Assembly: GCA_900546745.1 (NCBI GenBank)
Contig: URDT01000017.1
Location: 1 to 27,430, forward strand
Direction: 5' to 3'
DNA: 27,430 nucleotides
Source of the DNA: an uncultured Mycoplasmatota bacterium
GTDB lineage: Bacteria; Bacillota_I; Bacilli_A; RF39; UBA660
Shown: piece after piece, positions 14,707-22,753 of the stretch
Layout: each line of letters starts with the position of its first letter
Numbering within the stretch: the stretch's first letter is position 1
The notes under the pieces: generated by a model
The model's input: only the letters and a program-made list of their open reading frames with translations
What the model was told of the DNA's origin: nothing
The model's database searches: none
Made by a program: the position numbers and the translations under genes

Positions 14707-15990
14707 ATGAATGATAAATATCTAACAGTAACCGCTTTAACAAAATATATTAAATATAAATTAGAGTCGGATAACAATTTAAAAAAAGTCTATTTAAAAG
14801 GAGAAATTTCTAATTTTAAAGCACATTCAACAGGACATTTTTATTTTTCGATAAAAGATGAAAATAGTATTATAAGGGCTATTATGTTTAATAGTAATGC
14901 CAAAAAATTAAACTTTATTCCAACAGAAGGAATGAAAATTTTAGTAACAGGTACTATTAGTGTTTATCCAGCAACTGGTAGTTATCAAATTTATGTAGAT
15001 GATTTGATTGAAGATGGAATTGGAAATTTATATGTAGCCTTTGAAAAATTAAAAGAAAAACTATCAAAAGAAGGCTTGTTTGATCCTAAATATAAAAAGA
15101 AAATTCCTAAAATACCTTCTAAAATAGGGATTGTGACAGCGAAAACAGGAGCAGCTGTAAAAGATATTATATCAACCATCAGAAGAAGGTTTCCTTTATG
15201 TGAAACATATCTTTTTCCTTGCTTAGTGCAAGGAGAAAATGCGAGTGAAGATATTAGAAATAAGGTAATTCAAGCGGATCAATATCAATTAGATGTTTTA
15301 ATTGTTGGTCGTGGTGGTGGGTCTTTTGAAGATCTAAATTGCTTTAATGATGAAGCATTAGCTCGTACAATTTTTGTCTGTAAAACACCTATTATTAGTG
15401 CTGTAGGACATGAAATAGACTTTACAATAGCTGATTTTGTAGCAGATATGAGAGCACCAACACCAACAGGAGCTGCGGAGATGGCAGTCCCTAATAAAAT
15501 GGATCTTTTAACTCATGTGAATCAGTTAAAAATTCGATTAGATGAATCTATTATAAAAAAACTAAAATATCAAAAATTAGTTTTAGATTCTTTTACAAAT
15601 TCATTTGTAATTAAAAACCCATTGTTGTTGTATCAAAATAAACAACAACAGTTAGATTTAGATATAGAAAAAATCAATAAACTAATATTAGATAATATAG
15701 AACGTAAAAAAATAAAACTAGATCAATTTAAAAATAATTATATTTTAAATAATCCTGTTATTCTTTATCAAAACTATATGAAGGAATTAAATAATTTTTT
15801 AGAAAAACTGGAATTATTAAATCCTATTTCAGTATTAAAAAAAGGATATAGTTTAACTTATTATAATGGAACTATTTTATCTAGTATTAAAACAGTGAAA
15901 AAAGATGATTCTTTAAATATAAGACTATATGATGGTACTTTAGATGTTGTTGTAAAGAATGTGGGAGGATTAGATGGAAAAGAAAATTAA
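14707..15990 (+). CDS. xseA: Exodeoxyribonuclease VII large subunit
   Basis: XseA with several XseB subunits degrades single-stranded DNA from both ends. The 427-residue protein has the N-terminal OB-fold domain (about 1-105: YLKGEISNFKAHSTGHFYFSIKD) and the catalytic domain with KIGIVTAKTGAAVKDI, LIVGRGGGSFEDLNCFNDE and ISAVGHEIDFTIADFVAD followed by RAPTPTGAAEM. The C-terminal helices (about 270-400) form the coiled XseB-binding arm, and the final NPISVLKKGYSLTYYNG strand is standard. Length is typical. The ribosome binding site TAGGTGGA overlaps the nusB stop. The last 17 bases overlap xseB, which fits coordinated subunit production. Confidence 0.97.
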   Translation: MNDKYLTVTALTKYIKYKLESDNNLKKVYLKGEISNFKAHSTGHFYFSIKDENSIIRAIMFNSNAKKLNFIPTEGMKILVTGTISVYPATGSYQIYVDDLIEDGIGNLYVAFEKLKEKLSKEGLFDPKYKKKIPKIPSKIGIVTAKTGAAVKDIISTIRRRFPLCETYLFPCLVQGENASEDIRNKVIQADQYQLDVLIVGRGGGSFEDLNCFNDEALARTIFVCKTPIISAVGHEIDFTIADFVADMRAPTPTGAAEMAVPNKMDLLTHVNQLKIRLDESIIKKLKYQKLVLDSFTNSFVIKNPLLLYQNKQQQLDLDIEKINKLILDNIERKKIKLDQFKNNYILNNPVILYQNYMKELNNFLEKLELLNPISVLKKGYSLTYYNGTILSSIKTVKKDDSLNIRLYDGTLDVVVKNVGGLDGKEN

Positions 15991-16201
15991 ATTTGAAGAT
16001 AAAATGAAAGAACTAGAATCTTTAATCAATGAACTTGAAAATGGAGAAATTGATTTAGATGACTCTATTGAAAAATATACAAAAGCTATGAAATTAATCA
16101 AAGAATGTGATACAGAACTAAAAACTGTTGAAAAACAAATCAGCAAATTAGTAACTGAGGAAAATGAAACCGAAGAATTTGAAATAGAAGAGGAACGTTA
16201 A
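15974..16201 (+). CDS. xseB: Exodeoxyribonuclease VII small subunit
   Basis: The 75-residue helical protein shows the family pattern FEDKMKELESLINELENGEI and LDDSIEKYTKAMKLIKEC. It is the small subunit that coats the XseA arm and is needed for activity. The ATG at 15974 lies within xseA (17-base overlap) with GGGAGG 7 nt upstream. The C-terminal 15 residues are very acidic. Its stop is followed after one base by the TTG start of the next gene, so translation is probably coupled. In many bacteria ispA follows xseB; here it does not. Confidence 0.95.
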   Translation: MEKKIKFEDKMKELESLINELENGEIDLDDSIEKYTKAMKLIKECDTELKTVEKQISKLVTEENETEEFEIEEER

Positions 16202-16202
16202 T

Positions 16203-16805
16203 TTGAGAATTGGTGTTGATATAGATGGATGTATTACAGATGTTGGAAAATTTCAATTAGAATATGGTAGTAAATTTTATTTTGAAAAATATCATAAATC
16301 CATTCAAAATCATAAAGGTTATGAGATATCCAACATATTTCAAGTGTCAGAAGAATTAGATGATGAATTTTGGAAAAAGTATTTTTTAGAATATTCAAAA
16401 AATACTAGTCCTAGAGGGTTTGTAAGTGAAGTGATGAAAAAATTAAATGAAGATGGAAATGAACTTTACATCATTACAGCTCGTGGTAATTACTTTTCTC
16501 ATTCTGGTAGTGTATTATCCTATGAAGAAAATAAAAAAGTTGTTTTAAATTGGTTAGAAGAAAATAATGTTATTTATGATAAAATAATTTTTAGTCCGGA
16601 AGATAAGTTACAAATTTGTAAAGAAAATAATATTGATTTAATGATAGAAGATAAACCAAGAAATGTTGAAATGATATCACAAGAAATTCCTGTTATTTGT
16701 TTTCACAATGAATATAATGAAAATATTCAGGGAGAAAATATTATAAGATGCTATAGTTGGTATGATATTTATTCTAAAATATGTAGTCTAAAAAACTTTA
16801 ATTAA
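16203..16805 (+). CDS. HAD-superfamily, 5'-nucleotidase-like protein
   Basis: The 200-residue protein has the three HAD motifs: GVDIDGCITD (nucleophile D6, acid D8), IITARG with T92, and LMIEDKPRNV (D146 region, E149-D150), with a basic residue in SPEDKLQ (K135) as the likely motif III lysine. The helical cap inserted after motif I and the TAR form of motif II fit the deoxyribonucleotidase-like subgroup (YqfW/NT5C type), so dephosphorylation of nucleotides is a reasonable guess; the substrate is unknown. The start is TTG 16203, with GAGGAA about 7 nt upstream and only one base after the xseB stop; the protein begins MRIGVDIDG, leaving no room for a later start. It is the last gene of the nusB operon and is followed by a terminator. 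Confidence 0.82.
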   Translation: MRIGVDIDGCITDVGKFQLEYGSKFYFEKYHKSIQNHKGYEISNIFQVSEELDDEFWKKYFLEYSKNTSPRGFVSEVMKKLNEDGNELYIITARGNYFSHSGSVLSYEENKKVVLNWLEENNVIYDKIIFSPEDKLQICKENNIDLMIEDKPRNVEMISQEIPVICFHNEYNENIQGENIIRCYSWYDIYSKICSLKNFN

Positions 16806-16810
16806 AATTG

Positions 16811-16843
16811 AAAGGGATAATTATTGGGTAATTATCTTTTTTT
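16811..16843 (+). terminator. Intrinsic terminator of the nusB-xseAB operon
   Basis: GATAATTA (16816-16823) and TAATTATC (16829-16836) are perfect complements around TTGGG, extended by A-U and G-U pairs into the following run of seven T. Confidence 0.85.
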
Positions 16844-16852
16844 ATAGAATAA

Positions 16853-16873
16853 TATAATAGTAATAAAGGAGAT
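16853..16873 (+). promoter_or_regulatory. Likely -10 and ribosome binding site of the amidotransferase-like gene
   Basis: TATAAT (16853-16858) with no convincing -35, followed by AAAGGAGAT (about 16866-16873) and the TTG start at 16882. The leader would be about 17 nt. Confidence 0.4.
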
Positions 16874-16881
16874 TTGAAAAC

Positions 16882-17580
16882 TTGAAAACTAGAAAAATAG
16901 TAGGGATTTTAGGAATTCCAACTGTAGATGATGAAAATGATAGTGTGATTGCTTTGTATAAAGATTATAAAGATGTTATTATTCAAAGAGATTGTATTCC
17001 TTTTCTAATTAGTCCAATTTCTACTATCGACTATACAAAAGAAGAAATAAAAAATATTAAAGCATTAACAGAAAAAGAAAAGGAATTTTATCAGGACATG
17101 GTAGATTTATGTGATGGAATCATTATTCCTGGTGGATACCATATTTATAACTATCTTGAATATATAACAAGTTATGCGATTAAAAAGGATATACCTGTTT
17201 TAGGTATATGTATGGGAATGCAATTGTTGGCATGTTTAGATAATAAAGAAGAAAAATGTATTGAACTTAATGAAACAGTAATCGATCATAAAAAGAGCAA
17301 TCAAAAATATGTTCATTCTGTAAATATTTTAAAAGATACATTATTATCTGAAATTATTGGCAAAGAACAAATTAGTGTAAATAGTAAGCATCATTATCAT
17401 ATTTCACAAATAAAAAATTTTAAAGTTTCTGCTTATTCAGAAGATGGTTTAATAGAAGCAATAGAGGATCCAAATAAAAAATTTGTATTAGGTGTACAGT
17501 GGCATCCTGAAAAAATGGTTCAATATGATGAATTCGCAAATAAAATATTTGATAAGTTTGTGGAGAAAATGAAATCATAA
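16882..17580 (+). CDS. Class I glutamine amidotransferase-like hydrolase (peptidase C26, PuuD-like)
   Basis: The 232-residue protein has a complete class I amidotransferase triad: the nucleophile elbow GICMGMQ with Cys110, and VQWHPEKM with His208 and Glu210. IIIPGGYHIYNYLEY and the NSKHHYHIS segment match the C26 branch, which includes gamma-glutamyl-GABA hydrolases and related gamma-glutamyl hydrolases. It should cleave a gamma-glutamyl amide; the substrate cannot be told from sequence. No synthetase domain is attached. The TTG start at 16882 is supported by AAAGGAGAT 8 nt upstream and by the absence of an earlier in-frame start. It has its own promoter region and a weak terminator, so it seems to be a single-gene unit. 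Confidence 0.88.
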   Translation: MKTRKIVGILGIPTVDDENDSVIALYKDYKDVIIQRDCIPFLISPISTIDYTKEEIKNIKALTEKEKEFYQDMVDLCDGIIIPGGYHIYNYLEYITSYAIKKDIPVLGICMGMQLLACLDNKEEKCIELNETVIDHKKSNQKYVHSVNILKDTLLSEIIGKEQISVNSKHHYHISQIKNFKVSAYSEDGLIEAIEDPNKKFVLGVQWHPEKMVQYDEFANKIFDKFVEKMKS

Positions 17581-17607
17581 AAATATGTTCAACCTGTATT
17601 TTTTTTT
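17579..17607 (+). terminator. Weak terminator after the amidotransferase-like gene
   Basis: A mostly A-U stem (17579-17587 with 17595-17603, two wobbles) around TTCAACC, ending in a run of nine T. Confidence 0.5.
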
Positions 17608-17623
17608 AAACATTTTTCATATT

Positions 17624-17753
17624 AATAATGTAGTCTGTAGATGAAGGAGACGGTCAGATGCTTTTAAAAAAATTAAAAAAATCGACTTCAATTCTACTTC
17701 TTTTATTAATTAGTATACCAACAACTGCCTTTGCTTATTCAGACTACATTATT
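17624..17753. repeat. 14-bp perfect inverted repeat bracketing the spoIVB start
   Basis: AATAATGTAGTCTG (17624-17637) in the leader is the exact reverse complement of CAGACTACATTATT (17740-17753) in the coding region, at the codons just after the signal peptide. The 102 nt between them hold the ribosome binding site and ATG. Confidence 0.75.
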
Positions 17754-18644
17754 CCAGGTGGTGAAACTATTGGGATTGAAATTAAGGCAACCGGAGTTAT
17801 CATCGTAGGAACTTACGAAATTAATGGCAAAGACCCTGCTAAAGAAGCAGGACTCCAAGTAGGTGATATTATCCAAAAAGTGAATGATAAAAATATCACT
17901 ACCATTGATGAATTAGTTCAGGCAATTAGTCATAATGACAGCACAGTAGAATTAACATATCTAAGAGATGATAAAGAATATCAAGCAACACTTCCAGTTA
18001 CTCAAGAAGATGGTATTTATAAAACAGGTCTTTATGTAAAAGATAGTATTACAGGAATAGGAACATTAAGTTATATTGACCCTGGAACAAATCTTTTTGG
18101 GGCATTAGGTCACGAAGTCATAGAATCTAACACAGGACAAATGCTAGAAGTGAAAAATGGACAAATTTTAAAATCTACTGTAACAAATATAGAACGAAGT
18201 GAAAATGGATCACCAGGTAGTAAAAATGCTCAGTTAGAATTTGATCAAATAAAAGGACAGATAGCAGAAAATACTTCTAGTGGTATTTTTGGAAAATATA
18301 CTGATATAATTCCAAGTCGTAAAGCTTATAAAGTAGCCAGCGTGAGTGATATCAAAAAAGGTGAAGCTAAAATTTTAACGGTTGTAGACGGAGAAGAAAT
18401 TAGAGAGTATAGCATTAATATTACTAAAATTAATAAAAATGATAAAAATAACAAAAACTTATTATTTGAAATAACTGACCCAGAATTATTAGAAAAAACC
18501 GGTGGTATCGTTCAAGGAATGAGTGGATCTCCAATCATTCAAGGCGATTTCATTATTGGAGCTGTAACACACGTAGTTGTAGATGATCCAACAAAAGGAT
18601 ATGGTATATTGATTACAAACATGTTAAAAGAAGGAGAAAATTAG
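17658..18644 (+). CDS. spoIVB: SpoIVB-type serine peptidase (S55) with PDZ domain
   Basis: The 328-residue protein has a signal peptide with a hydrophobic core (about 11-22) and a likely cleavage site after AFA (24-26). A PDZ domain follows (about 38-115: KEAGLQVGDIIQKVNDK), and then an S55 peptidase domain with FGALGHEVIE (His152) and GGIVQGMSGSPIIQ (287-292, the serine nucleophile region), followed by IGAVTHVVV. In Bacillus SpoIVB is secreted into the space around the forespore and triggers SpoIVFB cleavage of pro-sigma-K. The protein here is shorter than the 426-residue Bacillus one, mainly at the N-terminus. A sigma factor gene follows, and an M50 protease with PDZ lies two genes further on. 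AAGGAG precedes ATG 17658. Family call is firm; a role in true sporulation is inference. Confidence 0.88.
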   Translation: MLLKKLKKSTSILLLLLISIPTTAFAYSDYIIPGGETIGIEIKATGVIIVGTYEINGKDPAKEAGLQVGDIIQKVNDKNITTIDELVQAISHNDSTVELTYLRDDKEYQATLPVTQEDGIYKTGLYVKDSITGIGTLSYIDPGTNLFGALGHEVIESNTGQMLEVKNGQILKSTVTNIERSENGSPGSKNAQLEFDQIKGQIAENTSSGIFGKYTDIIPSRKAYKVASVSDIKKGEAKILTVVDGEEIREYSINITKINKNDKNNKNLLFEITDPELLEKTGGIVQGMSGSPIIQGDFIIGAVTHVVVDDPTKGYGILITNMLKEGEN

Positions 18645-18672
18645 AGACTTATGGCTCTTTTTTTTTTTTTTT
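18643..18672 (+). terminator. Terminator with 15-T tract overlapping the spoIVB stop
   Basis: AGAG (18643-18646) and CTCT (18655-18658) form a short stem with an internal C-G pair, followed by 15 consecutive T (18658-18672). The stop TAG overlaps the stem. Confidence 0.65.
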
Positions 18673-18676
18673 ACTA

Positions 18677-18698
18677 TGATATAATATGCCAAGGTGAT
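18677..18698 (+). promoter_or_regulatory. Extended -10 promoter and GGTGAT site of the sigma factor gene
   Basis: TGA then TATAAT (18680-18685), 7 nt, GGTGAT (18693-18698), 3 nt, ATG 18702. The -35 position falls in the poly-T tract of the terminator, so activity should rest on the extended -10. Confidence 0.7.
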
Positions 18699-18701
18699 TT
18701 T

Positions 18702-19319
18702 ATGGAATTAACAGAAGAAACAATTTTAAAATATGATTATTTAGTTAAATCAATTGCTGGCTTTATGAATAAAAATTCCAATTTGTTTGATTTAGATGAT
18801 CTTATTAGTTTTGGCTATTTTGGATTAATAGATGCTATAAAAAAATATGATTCTAGTAGTCAAGCAAGTTTTACAACTTATGCTAATATCCGAATTAGAG
18901 GAGCCATTTTAGATGGAATAAGAAAAGAAGGAAAAATTGGAAGAAACAGAGAAAAGATAGATCTAGAAGAGATTGCAAATAGTAAACAAAAACTAACTAA
19001 AAAACAAAGAGAAATATTACAAAAAATATCTATTGCTACGACAAAGAATTATGATTCATTGATACAAAAAGGAATAACCGATTATAATTTTGAAATTGTT
19101 GAATTATATGAGTTAAAGCATATCTTAGAACAAATGTGTTCTAATTTAACAGCTCAAGAACAACAAGTATTAAAGTTACTTTATGATGATCAACTAACTT
19201 TAACAAGAATTGGAAAGCAACTTCATATATCAGAATCTAGAGTGTCACAAGTAAAAACAAAAGCTTTAAAAAAATTAAGAACAGAAGAAAATATAAAAAA
19301 ATTACAAGATTATTTATAA
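18702..19319 (+). CDS. Sigma-70 family RNA polymerase sigma factor (FliA/WhiG or sporulation type)
   Basis: The 205-residue protein has sigma region 2 with DLDDLISFGYFGLIDAIKKYD and FTTYANIRIRGAILDGIRKEG, a short region 3, and region 4 ending in LTAQEQQVLKLLYDDQLTL and the helix-turn-helix IGKQLHISESRVSQVKTKALKKL. It lacks region 1.1, so it is an alternative factor. The RIRGAILDGIR form of region 2 is typical of the FliA/SigD/WhiG and SigB/F/G branch. No flagellar genes are seen in the window. The gene directly upstream is SpoIVB-like, which hints at a link with a developmental programme. ATG 18702 has GGTGAT 3 nt upstream; in-frame starts before 18690 overlap the promoter. No terminator was found before the cdsA promoter region. 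Confidence 0.9.
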   Translation: MELTEETILKYDYLVKSIAGFMNKNSNLFDLDDLISFGYFGLIDAIKKYDSSSQASFTTYANIRIRGAILDGIRKEGKIGRNREKIDLEEIANSKQKLTKKQREILQKISIATTKNYDSLIQKGITDYNFEIVELYELKHILEQMCSNLTAQEQQVLKLLYDDQLTLTRIGKQLHISESRVSQVKTKALKKLRTEENIKKLQDYL

Positions 19320-19324
19320 CTGTT

Positions 19325-19360
19325 TTGACTTTAAACGGAATATTGTGTTATCCTATTAAT
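19325..19360 (+). promoter_or_regulatory. Possible promoter of cdsA-rseP
   Basis: TTGACT (19325-19330) is a good -35, but the -10 is unclear: TTATCC at 17-nt spacing (preceded by TG) or a TATTAA about 23 nt away. Confidence 0.3.
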
Positions 19361-19379
19361 GTAGAAAGTAGGGTTTATT

Positions 19380-20180
19380 ATGAAACAAAGAGTAATTAGT
19401 GCTATTGTAGCTTTATTAATATTGGTACCGATCTTTTTAATGGGTGGTTTTATTTATGATGCTACAATTGTTATTTTATCATTACTAGGACTTAGAGAAT
19501 TTTTAAAAGTAAAAGAGACAAAAAAAGAGCTACCTAGCTTTATTCAATTTATTTCTTATATCATGTTATCATTAATTGTTGTGAGTGGAGTTAACTCACA
19601 AGAAATGATTTTTTCGATTGATTTTAGAATTATTTCTGGATTACTGGTAGTATTTCTATTACCAACAATTTTATATCATGATCGTTCGTTATACAGTATT
19701 AACGATGCCTTCTATTTAATAGGCGGAGTCTTCTTTTTAGGAGTTAGTTTTTCCCTATTAATTATTATTCGAAATATTAGTTTAAATTATATTATATATT
19801 TATTTTTAATATCTATTATGACAGATACATACGCTTATATTGTAGGAAGGCTAATTGGTTCCCATAAATTATTAGAAAGTATCTCACCTAATAAAACATG
19901 GGAAGGAATGATTGCTGGAACATTTTTTGGCGTATTCATTCCAACACTTTATTATGTAACAGCTATTGATATGAATGCTAGTTATTTATTTATTATTGTA
20001 ATGACACTTTTCTTATCAATACTAGGTCAATTTGGCGATTTAGTATTTTCAGCTATCAAACGTTATTTCAAAACAAAAGACTTTTCTAATATTATGCCAG
20101 GACATGGTGGAATTTTAGATCGTTTTGATAGCATTATATTCGTAATATTAGGATTTATTTTCTTCATTACCATTCTATAA
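19380..20180 (+). CDS. cdsA: Phosphatidate cytidylyltransferase
   Basis: CdsA makes CDP-diacylglycerol from phosphatidate and CTP, the branch point for phosphatidylglycerol and cardiolipin. The 266-residue protein has about eight membrane segments, SPNKTWEGMIAG, and the C-terminal signature QFGDLVFSAIKRYFKTKDF followed by MPGHGGILDRFDS, with the metal-binding Asp residues. Length fits the family. ATG 19380 follows AAAGTAGGG. The next gene starts 9 nt after the stop, and its AAGGAGG overlaps the stop, giving the common cdsA-rseP pair; uppS and dxr, often in this cluster, are absent. Confidence 0.96.
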   Translation: MKQRVISAIVALLILVPIFLMGGFIYDATIVILSLLGLREFLKVKETKKELPSFIQFISYIMLSLIVVSGVNSQEMIFSIDFRIISGLLVVFLLPTILYHDRSLYSINDAFYLIGGVFFLGVSFSLLIIIRNISLNYIIYLFLISIMTDTYAYIVGRLIGSHKLLESISPNKTWEGMIAGTFFGVFIPTLYYVTAIDMNASYLFIIVMTLFLSILGQFGDLVFSAIKRYFKTKDFSNIMPGHGGILDRFDSIIFVILGFIFFITIL

Positions 20181-20189
20181 GGAGGTTAT

Positions 20190-21230
20190 ATGGTACTAAT
20201 TTGTTTTATTTTCGTTTTAGGCGTTACTATTATGATTCATGAATTAGGACATTTTGTAGTCGCTAAAAAAGCTGGAGTATATATTTATGAGTTCAGTTTA
20301 GGAATGGGTCCTAAAATATTTTCCAAAAAAAGAAAAAATGACCCAACAGAATATAACATCCGCCTTTTTCCTATTGGTGGATTTGTTAGTATGGCAGGAG
20401 AAGATCTAGAAACAGATCAAAAAATACCAAAAGAAAAACAATTATGTAATAAAAGTTGGATTGCCCGTTTTGCAACTTTAATTGCTGGAATTGTATGTAA
20501 TTTCTTATTAGCAATCATCCTTCTTTTTATTGTTGGATTATGCAATGGTGTTCCAAAATATGATACTAAAATTGCTTATCTAAATGAGAATTATCCAATT
20601 TATAATACTTCTATTGAAGTGGGAGATAACATTAAAAAAATCAATAATACTAAAATTAACTCTTCAGAAATGCTTGTTTTAGAACTTGCTGTTTATAGTG
20701 GAAAAGAAATTTCCTTACAAGTAGAACATCAAGATGGTACTTTAGAAACGGTAAAAGTAAAACCAATTTATACAGAACGAGATGGTCAAAAAGGTTATGC
20801 TTATGGATTTAATTTAGATAATACAAAAGAAAAAGGTTTCTTACCTGCTATTCAATATGCTTTTAAACAAACTAAAAATTTAATCACTCAAATGGGAAAA
20901 ATGCTTTATTATTTAATAACTGGAAAATTAGGATTAGATAATTTATCTGGACCAGTTGGTATTTATACCATTGTTGGAACTGCAGCTAGTGCTGGATTCT
21001 TAAGTATTTTATATTTAATTGCTTATTTATGTATCAATGTAGGATTAATTAATTTGATTCCTCTTCCTGCCTTTGATGGAGGTAGAATTTTATTCTTAAT
21101 TATCGAAAAAATAAAAGGGACTAAAGTTAACCCAAAAATAGAAAATACAATTCATACAATAGGATTCATGTTACTAATGGTCCTAATGATTTATGTAACA
21201 TACCATGATATTTTGAGGATATTTAAATAA
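20190..21230 (+). CDS. rseP: Site-2 protease RseP/RasP (M50, PDZ)
   Basis: This is an intramembrane zinc metalloprotease. The 346-residue protein has the HELGH zinc motif in the first membrane segment (His17, Glu18, His21), FSLGMGPKIFS, LFPIGGFVSMAGE, a single PDZ domain (about 115-195) and the second motif LIPLPAFDGGRILF, which supplies the third zinc ligand (the Asp). It cleaves anti-sigma factors and remnant signal peptides in related bacteria. It is paired with cdsA, as usual. Given a SpoIVB-like PDZ protease and a sigma factor three and two genes upstream, it could also take part in activating a sigma factor, but that is inference. The stop is embedded in a terminator. Confidence 0.95.
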   Translation: MVLICFIFVLGVTIMIHELGHFVVAKKAGVYIYEFSLGMGPKIFSKKRKNDPTEYNIRLFPIGGFVSMAGEDLETDQKIPKEKQLCNKSWIARFATLIAGIVCNFLLAIILLFIVGLCNGVPKYDTKIAYLNENYPIYNTSIEVGDNIKKINNTKINSSEMLVLELAVYSGKEISLQVEHQDGTLETVKVKPIYTERDGQKGYAYGFNLDNTKEKGFLPAIQYAFKQTKNLITQMGKMLYYLITGKLGLDNLSGPVGIYTIVGTAASAGFLSILYLIAYLCINVGLINLIPLPAFDGGRILFLIIEKIKGTKVNPKIENTIHTIGFMLLMVLMIYVTYHDILRIFK

Positions 21231-21251
21231 CAGTCAATCTGTTATTTTTTT
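21225..21251 (+). terminator. Terminator overlapping the rseP stop
   Basis: AAATAACAG (21225-21233) pairs perfectly with CTGTTATTT (21239-21247) around TCAAT, then continues in T. The stop TAA is inside the stem. Confidence 0.85.
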
Positions 21252-21265
21252 CATCAATTTTATAA

Positions 21266-21287
21266 GTTTCTTTCACGTTTCTTTCAC
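21266..21287 (+). promoter_or_regulatory. Perfect 11-bp tandem repeat, likely response-regulator operator
   Basis: GTTTCTTTCAC occurs twice in direct succession (21266-21276, 21277-21287), ending 10 bp before TATAAT. An 11-bp direct-repeat period with TTCAC elements in place of a -35 box is the usual arrangement for OmpR/PhoB-family activators. Confidence 0.6.
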
Positions 21288-21297
21288 AGCTAAAAAA

Positions 21298-21303
21298 TAT
21301 AAT
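21298..21303 (+). promoter_or_regulatory. -10 box of the ABC transporter operon
   Basis: TATAAT, 28 bp before the ATG, with no recognisable -35; the tandem repeat covers that position. CGGAGG lies before the ATG. Confidence 0.6.
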
Positions 21304-21325
21304 GAACTAGGAAACGGAGGAAAAT

Positions 21326-22753
21326 ATGTATATTTTAAAAAACGCATGGACATCAATTACAAGAAATAAAGGCAGAAACATTTTGATGGGAATTATTATT
21401 ATGGTAATAGCATGTGCCACGGCAGTTAGCTTAGCTATTATAACTTCAGCCAATCAGTTAGTAAAATCTTATGAGAATAAATATGATATTACTGCTACTA
21501 TTGGAATTAATCGTCAAAAAATGATGGAAAATTTTAAACCAGATGGTGAATCAAGCAAAGAACAAATGAAAGAAAATTTCAACGCCATAGAATCTATTAC
21601 CATTGATGACATTGAAAAATATGGAGATAGTCAATACGTTAAAAACTACTATTATACTTATAGTGTTGGATTAAATTCATCAACGATTGAAAAGGCAACA
21701 TCCGATAGTTCTAATCATGGTGATATGGATAAACCAAAAGATATGCAAAATAGTGCTGATTTTAATTTAGTGGGGTATAGTTCTTATGAAGCTATGAGTG
21801 AATTTATTGAAGGAACCTATAGCATAAAAGAGGGAACTATTAGTAGTGATTTTGAAAGTAATACTTGTATTATTAATTCAGAACTTGCCACTTATAATAA
21901 TCTAAGTGTTGGTGACACTATTACATTAGTCAATCCTAATGATTCCACGAAAACATATACTTTAGAGATTATAGGTATATTTAGTGATAATGAACAAAAT
22001 GGAATGAATATGTTTAGTAATTCTACGAATAGTATTATTACCAATACAACAGTTGTTACAAATATCTTAAATGAGAATACAGATTTAACAGGAAATCTAA
22101 ATCCTACCTTTGTCTTAACAAGTAAAGATGTGATAGAAAAATATGAAGCAGAATTACAAGAAGAAGGTTTAAATGAAAACTATTCAGTTACTACAAATTT
22201 AGATGAAATTAATAATGAAACAGAATCGATTAAAAATGTATCTAATTTTGCTCAAACATTTTTAATCATCACATTAATAATTGGTGGAGTTGTATTATTA
22301 ATTCTAAATATGATTAATGTAAGAGAGAGAAAATACGAAATTGGAGTACTTAGAACAATTGGAATGAAAAAGAAGACTGTAATTCAACAATTCGTTTTAG
22401 AACTTTTAATTGTATCAATCATATCACTTAGTTTAGGTGGAATATTAGGATCTATCATCAGTGTTCCAACAGCTAATAATCTACTAAAATCAGAAATAGA
22501 AACAGCTAGTAACCAACAAGAACAAATTAAAGAAAATTTTGGAGAAAAGAAAGATAATAATAAAAAAATAACACAACCAATGAACGGAGTTAATAAAATT
22601 GAATATGTAAGTGAAATTAATGCTGTTGTTGATATCAAAATTTTACTAGAATTATTAGGAATTGGTATATTGCTTACAGTTCTTAGTAGCTTAACTGCCA
22701 TGATTAGCATTGCTAGATTTTCACCACTTACAATTTTAAAGGAGAGATCATAA
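21326..22753 (+). CDS. ABC transporter permease, MacB/FtsX type
   Basis: The 475-residue protein begins MYILKNAWTSITRNKGRN, the cytoplasmic helix typical of MacB/LolE/YtrF-type permeases, followed by a membrane segment (about 18-40). A large external domain follows (about 45-300; MacB-PCD-like, with LSVGDTITLVNP and TYTLEIIGIFSDNE), then three C-terminal membrane segments (about 308-330, 352-377 and 440-465) and VRERKYEIGVLRTIGMKKK, the FtsX-domain motif that touches the ATPase. Between the last two is a Lys/Asn-rich external insert. These systems move peptides or lipids or act as mechanotransmitters in antimicrobial peptide resistance. ATG 21326 follows CGGAGG. Its stop overlaps the start of the ATPase gene by one base. 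Confidence 0.92.
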   Translation: MYILKNAWTSITRNKGRNILMGIIIMVIACATAVSLAIITSANQLVKSYENKYDITATIGINRQKMMENFKPDGESSKEQMKENFNAIESITIDDIEKYGDSQYVKNYYYTYSVGLNSSTIEKATSDSSNHGDMDKPKDMQNSADFNLVGYSSYEAMSEFIEGTYSIKEGTISSDFESNTCIINSELATYNNLSVGDTITLVNPNDSTKTYTLEIIGIFSDNEQNGMNMFSNSTNSIITNTTVVTNILNENTDLTGNLNPTFVLTSKDVIEKYEAELQEEGLNENYSVTTNLDEINNETESIKNVSNFAQTFLIITLIIGGVVLLILNMINVRERKYEIGVLRTIGMKKKTVIQQFVLELLIVSIISLSLGGILGSIISVPTANNLLKSEIETASNQQEQIKENFGEKKDNNKKITQPMNGVNKIEYVSEINAVVDIKILLELLGIGILLTVLSSLTAMISIARFSPLTILKERS

